From: Bacteroidota bacterium
GTDB taxonomy: Bacteria > Bacteroidota > Bacteroidia > B-17B0 > Aurantibacillaceae
DNA: 64,000 bases
Direction: 5' to 3'
Assembly (NCBI GenBank): GCA_005787585.1
Contig: SYAL01000032.1
Span: 32,552 to 96,551 of the forward strand
Positions 47,564 through 56,190 of the stretch are shown one piece after another. How positions within the stretch are numbered: the stretch's first letter is position 1; each line of letters begins with the position of its first letter. The translations under genes and the position numbers were made by a program. The notes under the pieces are model-generated. The model searched no databases, had not been told where the DNA came from, and saw only the letters and a program-made list of their open reading frames with translations.

Positions 47564-48049
47564 TTAAATACATTTAAAATAATCAAAGGCCTCTAAACAC
47601 TCTTTACATTGATAAAGTGCTTTACAAGCCGTGCTTCCAAATTGAGAAATCATTACCGTATTTTTGTTTTTACATCTTGGGCAAGTAATGTTTTTTTTTG
47701 AATTAGTTAAAAACGATTTATCAGAAGTTGTTTCTTCTGGCGGAGCAATACCATAATTTTGAAGTTTTAATCTTGCTTCTTCGCTTAACCAATCTGTAGT
47801 CCATGCAGGGGAAAAAATAATTGTAATTTTGATTTTATCAAACCCATTTTCGCTTAATTTTTTTCTAACATCATCTTCCATTTGTTTCATTGCAGGACAG
47901 CCGCTATAAGTGGGCGTAATAAAAACTTCTATATGAGTTCCCTCTAATAAAATTTCACGAATTACCCCTAATTCAACTATAGAGATAACTGGAATTTCGG
48001 GGTCTGGAATTTCGGAAAGCAATGATAAAACCTCTTCTTTAGTTTGCAT
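47564..48049 (-). CDS. paaD: Phenylacetyl-CoA epoxidase subunit PaaD
   Basis: A 161-residue protein of the MIP18/DUF59 type (starting SEIPDPEIPVISIVELGVIR, with a Cys in SGCPAMKQME) plus a C-terminal zinc ribbon CPRCKNKN...CKEC. PaaD is thought to help assemble the iron sites of the PaaABC oxygenase. It is the last gene of the minus-strand paaABC-(microprotein)-paaD run. Confidence 0.93.
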   Translation of the reverse strand: MQTKEEVLSLLSEIPDPEIPVISIVELGVIREILLEGTHIEVFITPTYSGCPAMKQMEDDVRKKLSENGFDKIKITIIFSPAWTTDWLSEEARLKLQNYGIAPPEETTSDKSFLTNSKKNITCPRCKNKNTVMISQFGSTACKALYQCKECLEAFDYFKCI

Positions 48050-48091
48050 CTTTAACGAAAGTTTATTTAATAAAAAAGCTATTTTTAATTC

Positions 48092-48199
48092 TTAAAGAAT
48101 AAAAATAGCCGACACAATCGTAATAATTATAATTATAATATATTGCCAAATATCAATAAAATAAGGAATAAATTTTTTCCATGTATTTTTACTCGCCAT
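48092..48199 (-). CDS. 35-residue membrane microprotein in the paa operon
   Basis: A short frame from ATG 48199 to TAA, 9 bases after the paaC stop and before paaD. The 35 residues comprise a short basic N-terminus with aromatics (MASKNTWKKFIPYFIDIWQY) and a hydrophobic helix of about 18 residues ending at the C-terminus. It has no recognised family. Its tight placement inside the operon argues for expression; its small size means chance cannot be excluded. Confidence 0.45.
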   Translation of the reverse strand: MASKNTWKKFIPYFIDIWQYIIIIIITIVSAIFIL

Positions 48200-48208
48200 A
48201 TCATTTTA

Positions 48209-48961
48209 TTACCATTTAGCATTAGGGTGCATTCTTGGAATTGATTGCATTTCGGCTAATATATAACCTAAATGCTCGCTGTGCAATGCTTTTCTACTGC
48301 CTTGTTGCATAAATAATGTTTCCGGAATCGATAAATTAGCTTTTTTAAATAACTCCTGAATTTCAGATTCCCATTTTTGTTTCAAAGAGTCTAAGTCAAC
48401 AGCAATGCCTTCTTTTATTAAGTTATGATCATCCTCATTCATTTCAAATAATTCACCCGAGTAAGCCCAAATTTCATTAAGCCCTTTTTGTAAGCGCGAA
48501 AAACTCTCTTCTGTACCATTTCCAAAACGAACCACCCAACTAAAACTATGGCGTTTGTGATATGCAATTTCTTTAACAGATTTTGATGCAATCCCAGCTA
48601 ATGTTAAATCTTTGCTCTTAGCTAGTTCGGTATAAAATAATAAATCAAAACAGTCAATAATACTTTGGCGAATCATCGTTTTTGCATAATCTCCATTTGG
48701 CTGCTCAGTAATTAATAAATTATAAAACTCTCTATCACTTCTAAAAAAAGCCAAGTCATCCTCAGTCCTTCCTTTGCCTTCTTTTTTTGCAGCATACTCT
48801 AATAGGCCCTTAGCTCTCCCAAAAATATCGAGCGCAATGTTTGTTAATGCTAAATCTTCTTCTAAAAACGGGCCATGACCTGTCCATTCGCTTAATCTTT
48901 GTGCTAAAATTAAACTTGTATCGCCTAGTCTTAATGTGTAATTATATAATGAATCTATCAT
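48209..48961 (-). CDS. paaC: Phenylacetyl-CoA epoxidase subunit PaaC
   Basis: The 250-residue structural subunit of the multicomponent oxygenase that forms the ring-1,2-epoxide of phenylacetyl-CoA. Family blocks: LRLGDTSLILAQRLSEWTGH, ALTNIALDIFGRAKGLLEYA and VKEIAYHKRHSFSWVVRFGNG (partial ferritin-like metal pattern; PaaC itself is considered non-catalytic). 57 bases lie between the paaB stop and the paaC ATG. Confidence 0.95.
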   Translation of the reverse strand: MIDSLYNYTLRLGDTSLILAQRLSEWTGHGPFLEEDLALTNIALDIFGRAKGLLEYAAKKEGKGRTEDDLAFFRSDREFYNLLITEQPNGDYAKTMIRQSIIDCFDLLFYTELAKSKDLTLAGIASKSVKEIAYHKRHSFSWVVRFGNGTEESFSRLQKGLNEIWAYSGELFEMNEDDHNLIKEGIAVDLDSLKQKWESEIQELFKKANLSIPETLFMQQGSRKALHSEHLGYILAEMQSIPRMHPNAKW

Positions 48962-49018
48962 CTAATAAAATAATTTGAATACTAATTTTTTGTTAGAGCT
49001 ATTCCTTATCAAATATTT

Positions 49019-49309
49019 TTACATGTGCCCAATCCCATCGGGTATTTGATAAAATGTGGGATGTCGATATATTTTATCGTTAGATGGATCAAAAAATGAC
49101 CCCGCATCTTCAGGGCTACTCGCAACTATAGAGCTGCTCAAAACAATCCACAACGACATGCCTTCGCCTCTTCGGGTATATAAATCTCTGGCATTTTGTA
49201 AAGCCATTTCTTTATCGTAGGCATGTAAATTTCCACAATGAACAAAAGGCTGTCCTGATTTTTTTTGAACAAACACTTCCCATAATTCTCCCTGACTATC
49301 TTTATTCAT
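49019..49309 (-). CDS. paaB: Phenylacetyl-CoA epoxidase subunit PaaB
   Basis: A 96-residue small subunit typical in length. Recognisable blocks are WEVFVQKKSGQPFVHCGNLH and ALQNARDLYTRRGEGMSLWI. PaaB bridges the PaaAC heterodimers in the complex. Preceded by paaA after 40 bases. Confidence 0.95.
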   Translation of the reverse strand: MNKDSQGELWEVFVQKKSGQPFVHCGNLHAYDKEMALQNARDLYTRRGEGMSLWIVLSSSIVASSPEDAGSFFDPSNDKIYRHPTFYQIPDGIGHM

Positions 49310-49349
49310 TAATATTAATTTAAAAAAATTACTTTATGCTGTTAACCCT

Positions 49350-50303
49350 TTATGCTGCTTTTGATTCTTGTTCTTGTTTTTGTTCTTGTTTTTTACCATA
49401 TGCAATTGCTGCCTCTCTAACCCATTCGCCGTTTCTGTGAGAATTATTTCGAGATAATAACCGGTCTTTGTTACAAATACCATTTCCCTTTATCACACTT
49501 TTAAATTCATTCCAATCAGGGTCGCTATAATCGTAACCCTGTTTTTTTTCATTCCATTTTAAGTTTTTATCTGGAGCAACTAGGCCTAAAAATTCAACTT
49601 GAACAGCGGTTTGATTTATAAAGCGTTGGCGAAGTTGGTCGTTTGTTTCGCGTTTAATTCGCCACTTAATTGCGTTTTCGCTATTCGGACTTTCAACATC
49701 TGGAGGCCCAAACATCATTAATGTTGGATACCACCAGCGATTTAAAGCGTCTTGCGCCATTTCTTTTTGTTCGCTTGTTCCAAATGATAGTTGAGTCATG
49801 ATTTCATAGCCCTGGCGTTGATGAAAACTTTCTTCTTTACAAATACGAACCATAGCTCGACTATAAGGCCCATAAGATGATCTCTGTAACATAACCTGAT
49901 TCATAATGGCAGCTCCATCTACTAACCATCCTATGGCCCCAACATCGGCCCAACTTAATGTAGGATAATTAAAAATAGATGAGTATTTTGCTTTACCAGT
50001 TAATAATGCGTCTAACATTTCTTCGCGAGTAATTCCTAAAGATTCGGCAGCGGTATATAAATATAAGCCGTGCCCACCCTCGTCTTGAACTTTAGCCAAC
50101 AATATTAGTTTTGCTCTTAAACTTGGGGCCCTAGTAATCCAATTGCCTTCAGGTAGCATTCCCACTATCTCACTATGAGCATGCTGTGATATTTGACGAA
50201 TTAGATGCTTGCGATAATTTTCGGGCATCCAATCTTTTGGCTCAATCATTTCATTTTTTGCCAATTTGGCTTCAAACAAATCTTCAAGGTTAATTGTTTC
50301 CAT
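49350..50303 (-). CDS. paaA: Phenylacetyl-CoA epoxidase catalytic subunit PaaA
   Basis: The 317-residue di-iron catalytic subunit. Ferritin-like iron ligands are visible in [20 protein letters not shown] (ExxH) and [16 protein letters not shown] (ExxH). The substrate-proximal region [19 protein letters not shown] is conserved. It ends with a short Gln/Glu/Lys-rich tail ([14 protein letters not shown]). First gene of the paaABCD run, with a well-formed promoter directly upstream. Confidence 0.96.
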   Translation of the reverse strand: METINLEDLFEAKLAKNEMIEPKDWMPENYRKHLIRQISQHAHSEIVGMLPEGNWITRAPSLRAKLILLAKVQDEGGHGLYLYTAAESLGITREEMLDALLTGKAKYSSIFNYPTLSWADVGAIGWLVDGAAIMNQVMLQRSSYGPYSRAMVRICKEESFHQRQGYEIMTQLSFGTSEQKEMAQDALNRWWYPTLMMFGPPDVESPNSENAIKWRIKRETNDQLRQRFINQTAVQVEFLGLVAPDKNLKWNEKKQGYDYSDPDWNEFKSVIKGNGICNKDRLLSRNNSHRNGEWVREAAIAYGKKQEQKQEQESKAA

Positions 50304-50328
50304 TTATACTAAATTGATTTAGTTACTA

Positions 50329-50357
50329 CAAAGATAGAAATTATGTGGTTTATTCAA
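50329..50357 (-). promoter_or_regulatory. Bacteroidota promoter for paaABCD (-33 and -7)
   Basis: On the minus strand TTTTTTG ends at 50355 and TATCTTTG lies at 50336-50329; 18 bases separate TTG and TAnnTTTG, the normal arrangement for the Bacteroidota primary sigma factor. The -7 element is 25 bases before the paaA ATG. This is the best-formed promoter in the window. Confidence 0.65.
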
Positions 50358-50436
50358 AAAATGTATTTTTAACATAAACAAGCATTCGTTTGAATTTGTT
50401 TAAATAAATAAATTTTTTTATAGCTCATTAAAGAAT

Positions 50437-50444
50437 TATTTTTG
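50437..50444 (+). promoter_or_regulatory. Bacteroidota -7 element for paaE
   Basis: TATTTTTG matches TAnnTTTG and lies 19 bases before the paaE ATG, so paaE has its own divergent promoter. Between it and the paaA promoter lies an imperfect dyad (CAAGCATTCGTTTG) that could be an operator. Confidence 0.45.
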
Positions 50445-50463
50445 CATTCTATTTATACTAATT

Positions 50464-51525
50464 ATGGCCCGTTTTCATACCTTAAAAATAAAAGATATTA
50501 AACGCGAAACTGCAGATTCTGTTTCGGTAGCGTTTGACGTACCTCCACAACAACAGCCTGAGTTCCAATTTAAACAAGGGCAGTATGTTACCCTAAAATT
50601 AAAATTAAATGGCGAAGAAATTCGTCGCTCTTATAGTTTGTGTTCTAGTCCTTACGATAAAGAATTAAGAGTAGCTATTAAAGAGGTAAAAGGAGGAAAA
50701 GCCTCTACTTTTATTAATAGAGAGTTAAAAGTTGGGGATAAAATGGACGTTATGACGCCAATGGGAAGCTTTCACACAATTTTATCTGGGGTAAATAAAA
50801 AACATTATGTTTTATTTGCTGGTGGTAGCGGTATTACTCCTATGATGAGTATTATTAAAAGTATTTTATATGTCGAAAAACAAAGTAATATCACGCTACT
50901 TTATGCCAATAAAAATGAAGAAAGCACAATCTTTAAATCAGAGCTTGATAACATCTCCAAACAATTCAATGCCTTAAAAATTATTTATGTTTTTGATCAG
51001 CCTCAATCTGAAATTTCTGCTCTTCAAACAGGCATTATTACAAAAGATAGGGCGCGCACTTTAATCGAAAGTTTTATGGGGACAACAGCTGACGAATATT
51101 TTATTTGTGGGCCAAGTGCGATGATGGAAAATATAAAATTTACTTTAGACTCTCTCAAAATCGCAAAAGAAAAAATTCATATCGAATACTTTTCTTCAAT
51201 TGTAGACGCTATTGATTCTGATGAAAAAAAAATAAATGGTAATGTAAATGCAAACATAAAAGTATTGCAATATGGAATTGAAACTGTTTTTAATCTTAAA
51301 ACTTCAGGAATTAGTATTTTAGATGCGGCTATTGAAGCGGGGGTTGATGCCCCTTTTAGCTGTAAAGGAGCTGTTTGTTGTACTTGCAGAGCAAAAGTAA
51401 TAGAAGGGAAAGTAAAAATGGATGCTAATTTTGCCTTAACCGATGCAGAAGTAGACGACGGCTTTATTTTAACTTGCCAGTCTCACCCTTTAAGTGAAAA
51501 AGTCGTTATTGACTACGACGCTTAA
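50464..51525 (+). CDS. paaE: Phenylacetyl-CoA epoxidase reductase subunit PaaE
   Basis: A 353-residue reductase that passes electrons from NADPH to PaaA: FAD domain with RRSYSLCSSPYD (about 50-62), NAD(P) domain with LFAGGSGITPMMSII (about 120-134) and YFICGPSAMM, and a C-terminal plant-type 2Fe-2S domain with CKGAVCCTCRAKV (about 300-312) and a last Cys in LTCQSH. In proteobacteria paaE usually follows paaD; here it is divergent from paaA. Confidence 0.95.
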   Translation: MARFHTLKIKDIKRETADSVSVAFDVPPQQQPEFQFKQGQYVTLKLKLNGEEIRRSYSLCSSPYDKELRVAIKEVKGGKASTFINRELKVGDKMDVMTPMGSFHTILSGVNKKHYVLFAGGSGITPMMSIIKSILYVEKQSNITLLYANKNEESTIFKSELDNISKQFNALKIIYVFDQPQSEISALQTGIITKDRARTLIESFMGTTADEYFICGPSAMMENIKFTLDSLKIAKEKIHIEYFSSIVDAIDSDEKKINGNVNANIKVLQYGIETVFNLKTSGISILDAAIEAGVDAPFSCKGAVCCTCRAKVIEGKVKMDANFALTDAEVDDGFILTCQSHPLSEKVVIDYDA

Positions 51526-51551
51526 TTTTTAATTGATACCATATTTTATTT

Positions 51552-52349
51552 TTAAAGCGGCTCAATTATCAAAGAATCTTTGTAAGCAAAATATAATTTT
51601 TTGTTTATATATTTTAAACTTAAAATAAATTTATTATTTATTAAAGGTTTACAGGCTTCTTCAAAAACTTTAAAATTATAACTACAAAAAACACTGTCTT
51701 TTTTATAATAAATGGCTTTTTCGTTCACACTAAATTCTTTTAATTCTTTTATTGCTATTAATTTACTGTATGAACCAAACATATCAAAAATAAAAACACC
51801 ATTATTAGGGCAATTCAAAAACAAAAAACCATTATGTTCAATCATATAGTTAGGCGTTAAATCTGTTTTAAAAATTTGTTTTAAATTTCCAGTTGCAGTT
51901 ACTTTTTTTAAATTTTCATTAAAACGAATTAATTCATTGTTTTGTTTATTGTAAATCCAAAAACTATTATTCGAGCCTGCACAAGCCAATTCAGTCTGCT
52001 CCAGTCCCAAGGCGTCTAATAAAACCTCTTGGCTATTTGCCGAAAGTTGATTATCTAAAAAAACGATAGTTTGAAAATCGCGATAATATAAAATAATTTT
52101 TAAAGGATTAGTCGCATCTATTGACGCAATTTTTCCAAGTTTTAAATTGCTGTAGCGAGCAAAAAATTTCCCATTAGGCAAAAATTTTATAACTTCATCA
52201 TTCTTTACGGTGTATATATTTCCCAAATTATCTGCAGTAAAAAAATCAAGAGGTGTTATAATCTCAAATTGGGACTTTTTATCTCCATGTGCAAATGAGA
52301 GGCTTATTAAAATTAATAAAATTAAAATATATTTCTTTAAAAAATTCAC
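51552..52349 (-). CDS. Exported beta-propeller-like protein, unknown function
   Basis: A 265-residue protein with a signal peptide (about 1-20). The mature chain shows repeated short beta motifs (DNLGNIYTVKNDEVIKFLPN, NNSFWIYNKQNNELIRFNEN), suggesting an NHL/YVTN-like propeller. No family named. Its ATG overlaps the GH3 stop codon (ATGA), making it the last gene of the ispD operon. Confidence 0.72.
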   Translation of the reverse strand: MNFLKKYILILLILISLSFAHGDKKSQFEIITPLDFFTADNLGNIYTVKNDEVIKFLPNGKFFARYSNLKLGKIASIDATNPLKIILYYRDFQTIVFLDNQLSANSQEVLLDALGLEQTELACAGSNNSFWIYNKQNNELIRFNENLKKVTATGNLKQIFKTDLTPNYMIEHNGFLFLNCPNNGVFIFDMFGSYSKLIAIKELKEFSVNEKAIYYKKDSVFCSYNFKVFEEACKPLINNKFILSLKYINKKLYFAYKDSLIIEPL

Positions 52350-53860
52350 AAGGTTTTGCTTAAATTATAAATTTCTTCTAATACTTTACGATCATTACTT
52401 AAACGTGGCACTTTATATTGGGCGCCAATTTTATTATTTAATTTAAGCCAAGTATAAAAACTATTTTTTGGCATTTTTCTCACAAAAGGTAAATGCAAAA
52501 CAAAATTATTATATCTTTTAGCCTCATAATCGCTGTTTTGTTTTTTTAAATTGTCGTCTAATATGGATATAAAAAAATCAAAATTATTCGGCTCTTTAAT
52601 AAATTCTATTAACCACTCGTGAGCGCCCGATTTTTTTTTCATAAACAAAGGGCCAACAGTATAATCTTTAACTGTCGCATGAGTTTTTTCACAAGCTTTA
52701 GCAATGGCATAATCTGCATTATGAACCATTAATTCTTCGCCAAAAACATTAATGTACTGTTTAGTTCTGCCGCTAATTTTAAACCGATATGGATTGGTGC
52801 TAGTAAATTTTATAACATCTCCTAACTGATAGCGCCACAATCCTGCGTTTGTTGTGATTACCATTGCATAATCTATTCCTATTTTTACATCTTCTAAATG
52901 AATAGTCTTCACTATTTTTAAAGTTGTTTCTTTTAACTCTATAAACTCATAAAAAATACCATAATCTAACATCAATAATAATTCATCGCTTTTAACTTGA
53001 TCTTGAATGCCAAAGAATCCTTCAGAGGCGCTAAAAAGTTGTAAAAAATTTACTTTATTATTATTAAATAAATTTAAAAACTGTTCTTTATAGGGATCAA
53101 AACTTACTCCTCCATGAAAATATACTTCCAAATTTGGCCAAACCTCGTTAATTGTTTTTGCTTTCTTTTTTTCTAAAATTCGATTTAATAAAACTAGCAT
53201 CCAGCTGGGAACTCCCGCTATACTTGTTACATTTTCGTTCATCATACTAAGCGCCATTTTTTCTAATTTTCCCTCCCACTCATCCATTAATGCAATACTT
53301 GTTTCTGGTGCTCTAAAAAATTCTGCCCACATGGGTAAGTTTTGAATAATGATAGCGCTAACATCTCCGTGAAAAGAATTGTGATTTTCAAATTGATCTT
53401 CCCTAAAACTTCCTCCTAATGCTAAATTTTTTCCCCTAAACAATTGTGTTTCCGGATTATTGAAGCAGTGTAAAGTTATCATATCTCTGCCTGCATTATA
53501 ATGACAGCCTTTTAAACTTTCTTGGCTTACCGGCAAAAACTTACTTTTATCGTTAGTGCCACTACTTTTTGCAAACCATTTAATTTCGCTATGCCATAAT
53601 AAATTTTGCTCCCCTCTTCTTGTTCTTTCAATAAAAGGCTTTAAACTGTCGTAATCATTTAATGGAATTTGTTCTTTAAACTGCTCGTAATTCTTGATGT
53701 TTGTAAAATGATATTTTTTACCAAATTTAGTTTTTGAGGCGTCTTTCAATAAACTATACATCCACTCTTGCTGAACCTCAAGTGGATATTTTACAAATAA
53801 CTCTATTTGATGCATTCGCTTTTTCATAAGCCAACTTGCTATTGAATTTAGAATCGGCAT
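52346..53860 (-). CDS. GH3 auxin-responsive-promoter family adenylating enzyme
   Basis: A 504-residue member of the GH3 acyl-acid-amido synthetase family, in which plant members join carboxylic acids to amino acids through an AMP intermediate. Family blocks: WFAKSSGTNDKSKFLPVSQ (ATP loop), YFHGGVSFDPYKE, SASEGFFGIQ and LWRYQLGDVIKFTS. Bacterial substrates are unknown. Its ATG shares one base with the polX stop, and its stop overlaps the next start, so it is translationally coupled on both sides. Confidence 0.9.
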   Translation of the reverse strand: MPILNSIASWLMKKRMHQIELFVKYPLEVQQEWMYSLLKDASKTKFGKKYHFTNIKNYEQFKEQIPLNDYDSLKPFIERTRRGEQNLLWHSEIKWFAKSSGTNDKSKFLPVSQESLKGCHYNAGRDMITLHCFNNPETQLFRGKNLALGGSFREDQFENHNSFHGDVSAIIIQNLPMWAEFFRAPETSIALMDEWEGKLEKMALSMMNENVTSIAGVPSWMLVLLNRILEKKKAKTINEVWPNLEVYFHGGVSFDPYKEQFLNLFNNNKVNFLQLFSASEGFFGIQDQVKSDELLLMLDYGIFYEFIELKETTLKIVKTIHLEDVKIGIDYAMVITTNAGLWRYQLGDVIKFTSTNPYRFKISGRTKQYINVFGEELMVHNADYAIAKACEKTHATVKDYTVGPLFMKKKSGAHEWLIEFIKEPNNFDFFISILDDNLKKQNSDYEAKRYNNFVLHLPFVRKMPKNSFYTWLKLNNKIGAQYKVPRLSNDRKVLEEIYNLSKTL

Positions 53861-55461
53861 TATTTCTTAAAAAATAATTTTAAATCAGTTAATGATAATG
53901 AATTTAAACAATTTGCCTTATCTAACATACCCTTTCTGGCAACGCATACACCATAATACATATCGTGAAGGCCAAATAAATGGTGCGCATCAGGATTAAT
54001 AGAAATCTTAACTCCTTTTTCTAAACAGTAAGGGATCCATCGCCAATCAATGTCTAAGCGATAGGGATGCGCGTTTAATTCAATACTCACTTTGTTGGCC
54101 GAACAAGCATCTATAATTTTTTTATGATTAATAGAATATCCAGCTCGTGCTAATAATAATCTGCCCGTAGGGTGCCCAAGTATGTTCGTATATGGATTTT
54201 CAATTGCTTTAATTAAACGCTCGGTTGCTTTTTCTTCATTCATTTTTAAATTAGAATGAATAGATGCAACCACGAAATCAAATGATTTTAAAATGTCATC
54301 AGAATAATCTAAAGAACCATCATTTAAAATATCGCTTTCTATTCCTTTTAAAATTTTAAACGACTGGTCTTTCGAATTTAATTGATCTATTTCCTGTTGT
54401 TGTTCTAATACTCTTTCAATACTTAATCCTTGAGCATAAAATGCTGTTTTAGAATGATCGCAAATTCCTAAATACTCATAGCCCAAATTTTTACAATAAT
54501 CTGCCATTTCTTTTAAAGTATTGGCTCCATCACTGTAAGTGGTGTGATTATGAAGCGCCCCCTTTAAGTCTTCAACTTTTATAAGTTCGGGTAACTTGTT
54601 TTCTTTTGCTAGTTCAACTTCAACTAGCCCTTCGCGCAATTCTGGAACAATATATTGCAATCCCAAGTTCGAATAAATTTCTTCTGAATTAGAATACTCT
54701 CGTTTTATTAATGTGCTAAATTTTATTTTCTCTAAATGCTCTGAAGTAGAGGTTAATTCAACCAACTTATAATTAAAATCTTTTTCATCGCAAAAAATAT
54801 AATTTATTGGCAATGGCAGGCTTTGTGTTTGTTGTTTTAAATCAATTAAAATTTTACCGCCAATTAATAATTCAATATTATCAATGATTTCGCATTTTCT
54901 TGCTACCTGACCAACCAAGCTTATTTTTAATTGTGGATTTTGTATGGACAATATTTGAACAACTTCATTTAATGGCTTTTCAATGGAAGCAAAATGAAAT
55001 TTATTATTATTCGCAATTTTAAATTCGATATTTTGTTTTATTTGTAACTGGGTTTTTTCTCCAAATCCTTTGAGTGAAGTAAGTCTATTTTCGCTACAAG
55101 CGTACAATAGTTCGCCAACACTTTCTATTTGTAATTCTTGCCATAATTGTCTAACTTTTTTTGGCCCTAAGCTTTTAACTCCAAGCATTTCAATTAACCC
55201 TGAGGGCGTTTTTTCAATCAGTTCACTTAATTCTTTTAATTTGTCCGTGCTCATTAATTCGAAAACTTTTTCTGATATCCCCCTCCCTATTCCCTCTATT
55301 GATTGAATTTCGGATTGAGTCTTTCCTTCAAAATCAAAACGTAATTTTGAAAACTTATACGCCGCATTTGAATATGCTTTTATTTTAAAAGGATTCTCGT
55401 TGTGAAGCTCTAGTAATTTTGCCGTAATTTCTAGTGAATAAATAATGTCCTCACTCCTCAT
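53860..55461 (-). CDS. polX: PolX-type DNA polymerase/PHP protein with degenerate polymerase site
   Basis: A 533-residue protein: helix-hairpin-helix repeats (about 50-145), a family X palm region (about 165-290) and a C-terminal PHP exonuclease domain (about 300-533). In the palm, the usual GSxRR is GQVARK and the DxD metal pair reads NIE, so polymerase activity is doubtful. The PHP metal motifs are intact: LHNHTTYSDG, CDHSK, GIESDI, ASIHS, GHPTGR, NAHP and DAHH. ATG 55461 (MRSEDI) is chosen over one six codons upstream because the conserved N-terminus begins there; it overlaps the end of ispD by 11 bases. Probably acts as a 3'-5' exonuclease or AP-site nuclease in repair. Confidence 0.88.
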   Translation of the reverse strand: MRSEDIIYSLEITAKLLELHNENPFKIKAYSNAAYKFSKLRFDFEGKTQSEIQSIEGIGRGISEKVFELMSTDKLKELSELIEKTPSGLIEMLGVKSLGPKKVRQLWQELQIESVGELLYACSENRLTSLKGFGEKTQLQIKQNIEFKIANNNKFHFASIEKPLNEVVQILSIQNPQLKISLVGQVARKCEIIDNIELLIGGKILIDLKQQTQSLPLPINYIFCDEKDFNYKLVELTSTSEHLEKIKFSTLIKREYSNSEEIYSNLGLQYIVPELREGLVEVELAKENKLPELIKVEDLKGALHNHTTYSDGANTLKEMADYCKNLGYEYLGICDHSKTAFYAQGLSIERVLEQQQEIDQLNSKDQSFKILKGIESDILNDGSLDYSDDILKSFDFVVASIHSNLKMNEEKATERLIKAIENPYTNILGHPTGRLLLARAGYSINHKKIIDACSANKVSIELNAHPYRLDIDWRWIPYCLEKGVKISINPDAHHLFGLHDMYYGVCVARKGMLDKANCLNSLSLTDLKLFFKK

Positions 55462-56128
55462 GAATAAGTGCTCTTGCAATTAATAAATCGTGAGGTGATG
55501 TAATTTTTATATTTTCTTCATTCCCCTCTACTAAAATAATTTTTTCTCCGGTCGTTTCTAAAACCGTTGCGTCATCAGTAAAAATAAAATTATATTCTTG
55601 TTCAAATGCTTTTTTAATTTTTGAAACAATAAAGCATTGAGGCGTTTGAATTATTTTATATTCATTACGATTAATGGCACTATTTATATTATTGCTTATT
55701 TTTCTTAAACTTTCATTTATCGAAATACATGGAATGGCGTTGCCTTTAATAGCAGCGGTTTCAAAACAATTTTGTATGGTTTTTAAAGAAACAAAGGGTC
55801 GCGCTGAATCGTGTATCCCAACAATTGCATCTAAGTCTTGTATTAAATTTAACCCGTTTTTTACAGACTGGAATCTCGTGTCGCCCCCAAAAATAATTTG
55901 AATATTTTTTGTTTCAAGATTAAATTTTTGAAAAAGATTCTCTAAATGGTTTTTGTAATTTTTGTGTACACAAATTATTATTTGAATGTTTAAATTATAG
56001 TTTAAAAATCGTTTAAGTGAATGGATGATGATTGGAAGTCCTTGTAATTCGATAAATTGTTTAGGGATATCGCTTTTCATTCGACTTCCTGTTCCGCCAG
56101 CTAAAATTATTACATATTGTTGTTGCAC
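55451..56128 (-). CDS. ispD: 2-C-methyl-D-erythritol 4-phosphate cytidylyltransferase
   Basis: Third enzyme of the non-mevalonate isoprenoid pathway (MEP + CTP to CDP-ME), which supplies the precursors of carotenoids such as those used by the rhodopsin cluster. 225 residues; CTP-binding loop LAGGTGSRMKSDIPKQF near the N-terminus, IHDSARPF and TDDATVLE are diagnostic. First gene of ispD-polX-GH3-propeller. Confidence 0.95.
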   Translation of the reverse strand: MQQQYVIILAGGTGSRMKSDIPKQFIELQGLPIIIHSLKRFLNYNLNIQIIICVHKNYKNHLENLFQKFNLETKNIQIIFGGDTRFQSVKNGLNLIQDLDAIVGIHDSARPFVSLKTIQNCFETAAIKGNAIPCISINESLRKISNNINSAINRNEYKIIQTPQCFIVSKIKKAFEQEYNFIFTDDATVLETTGEKIILVEGNEENIKITSPHDLLIARALIHEE

Positions 56129-56190
56129 TTAATAAATGTAATTAGAAAAATTAATTAAAAAAAGAAAAAGCTTTTCTTCTTGGCTATTAT

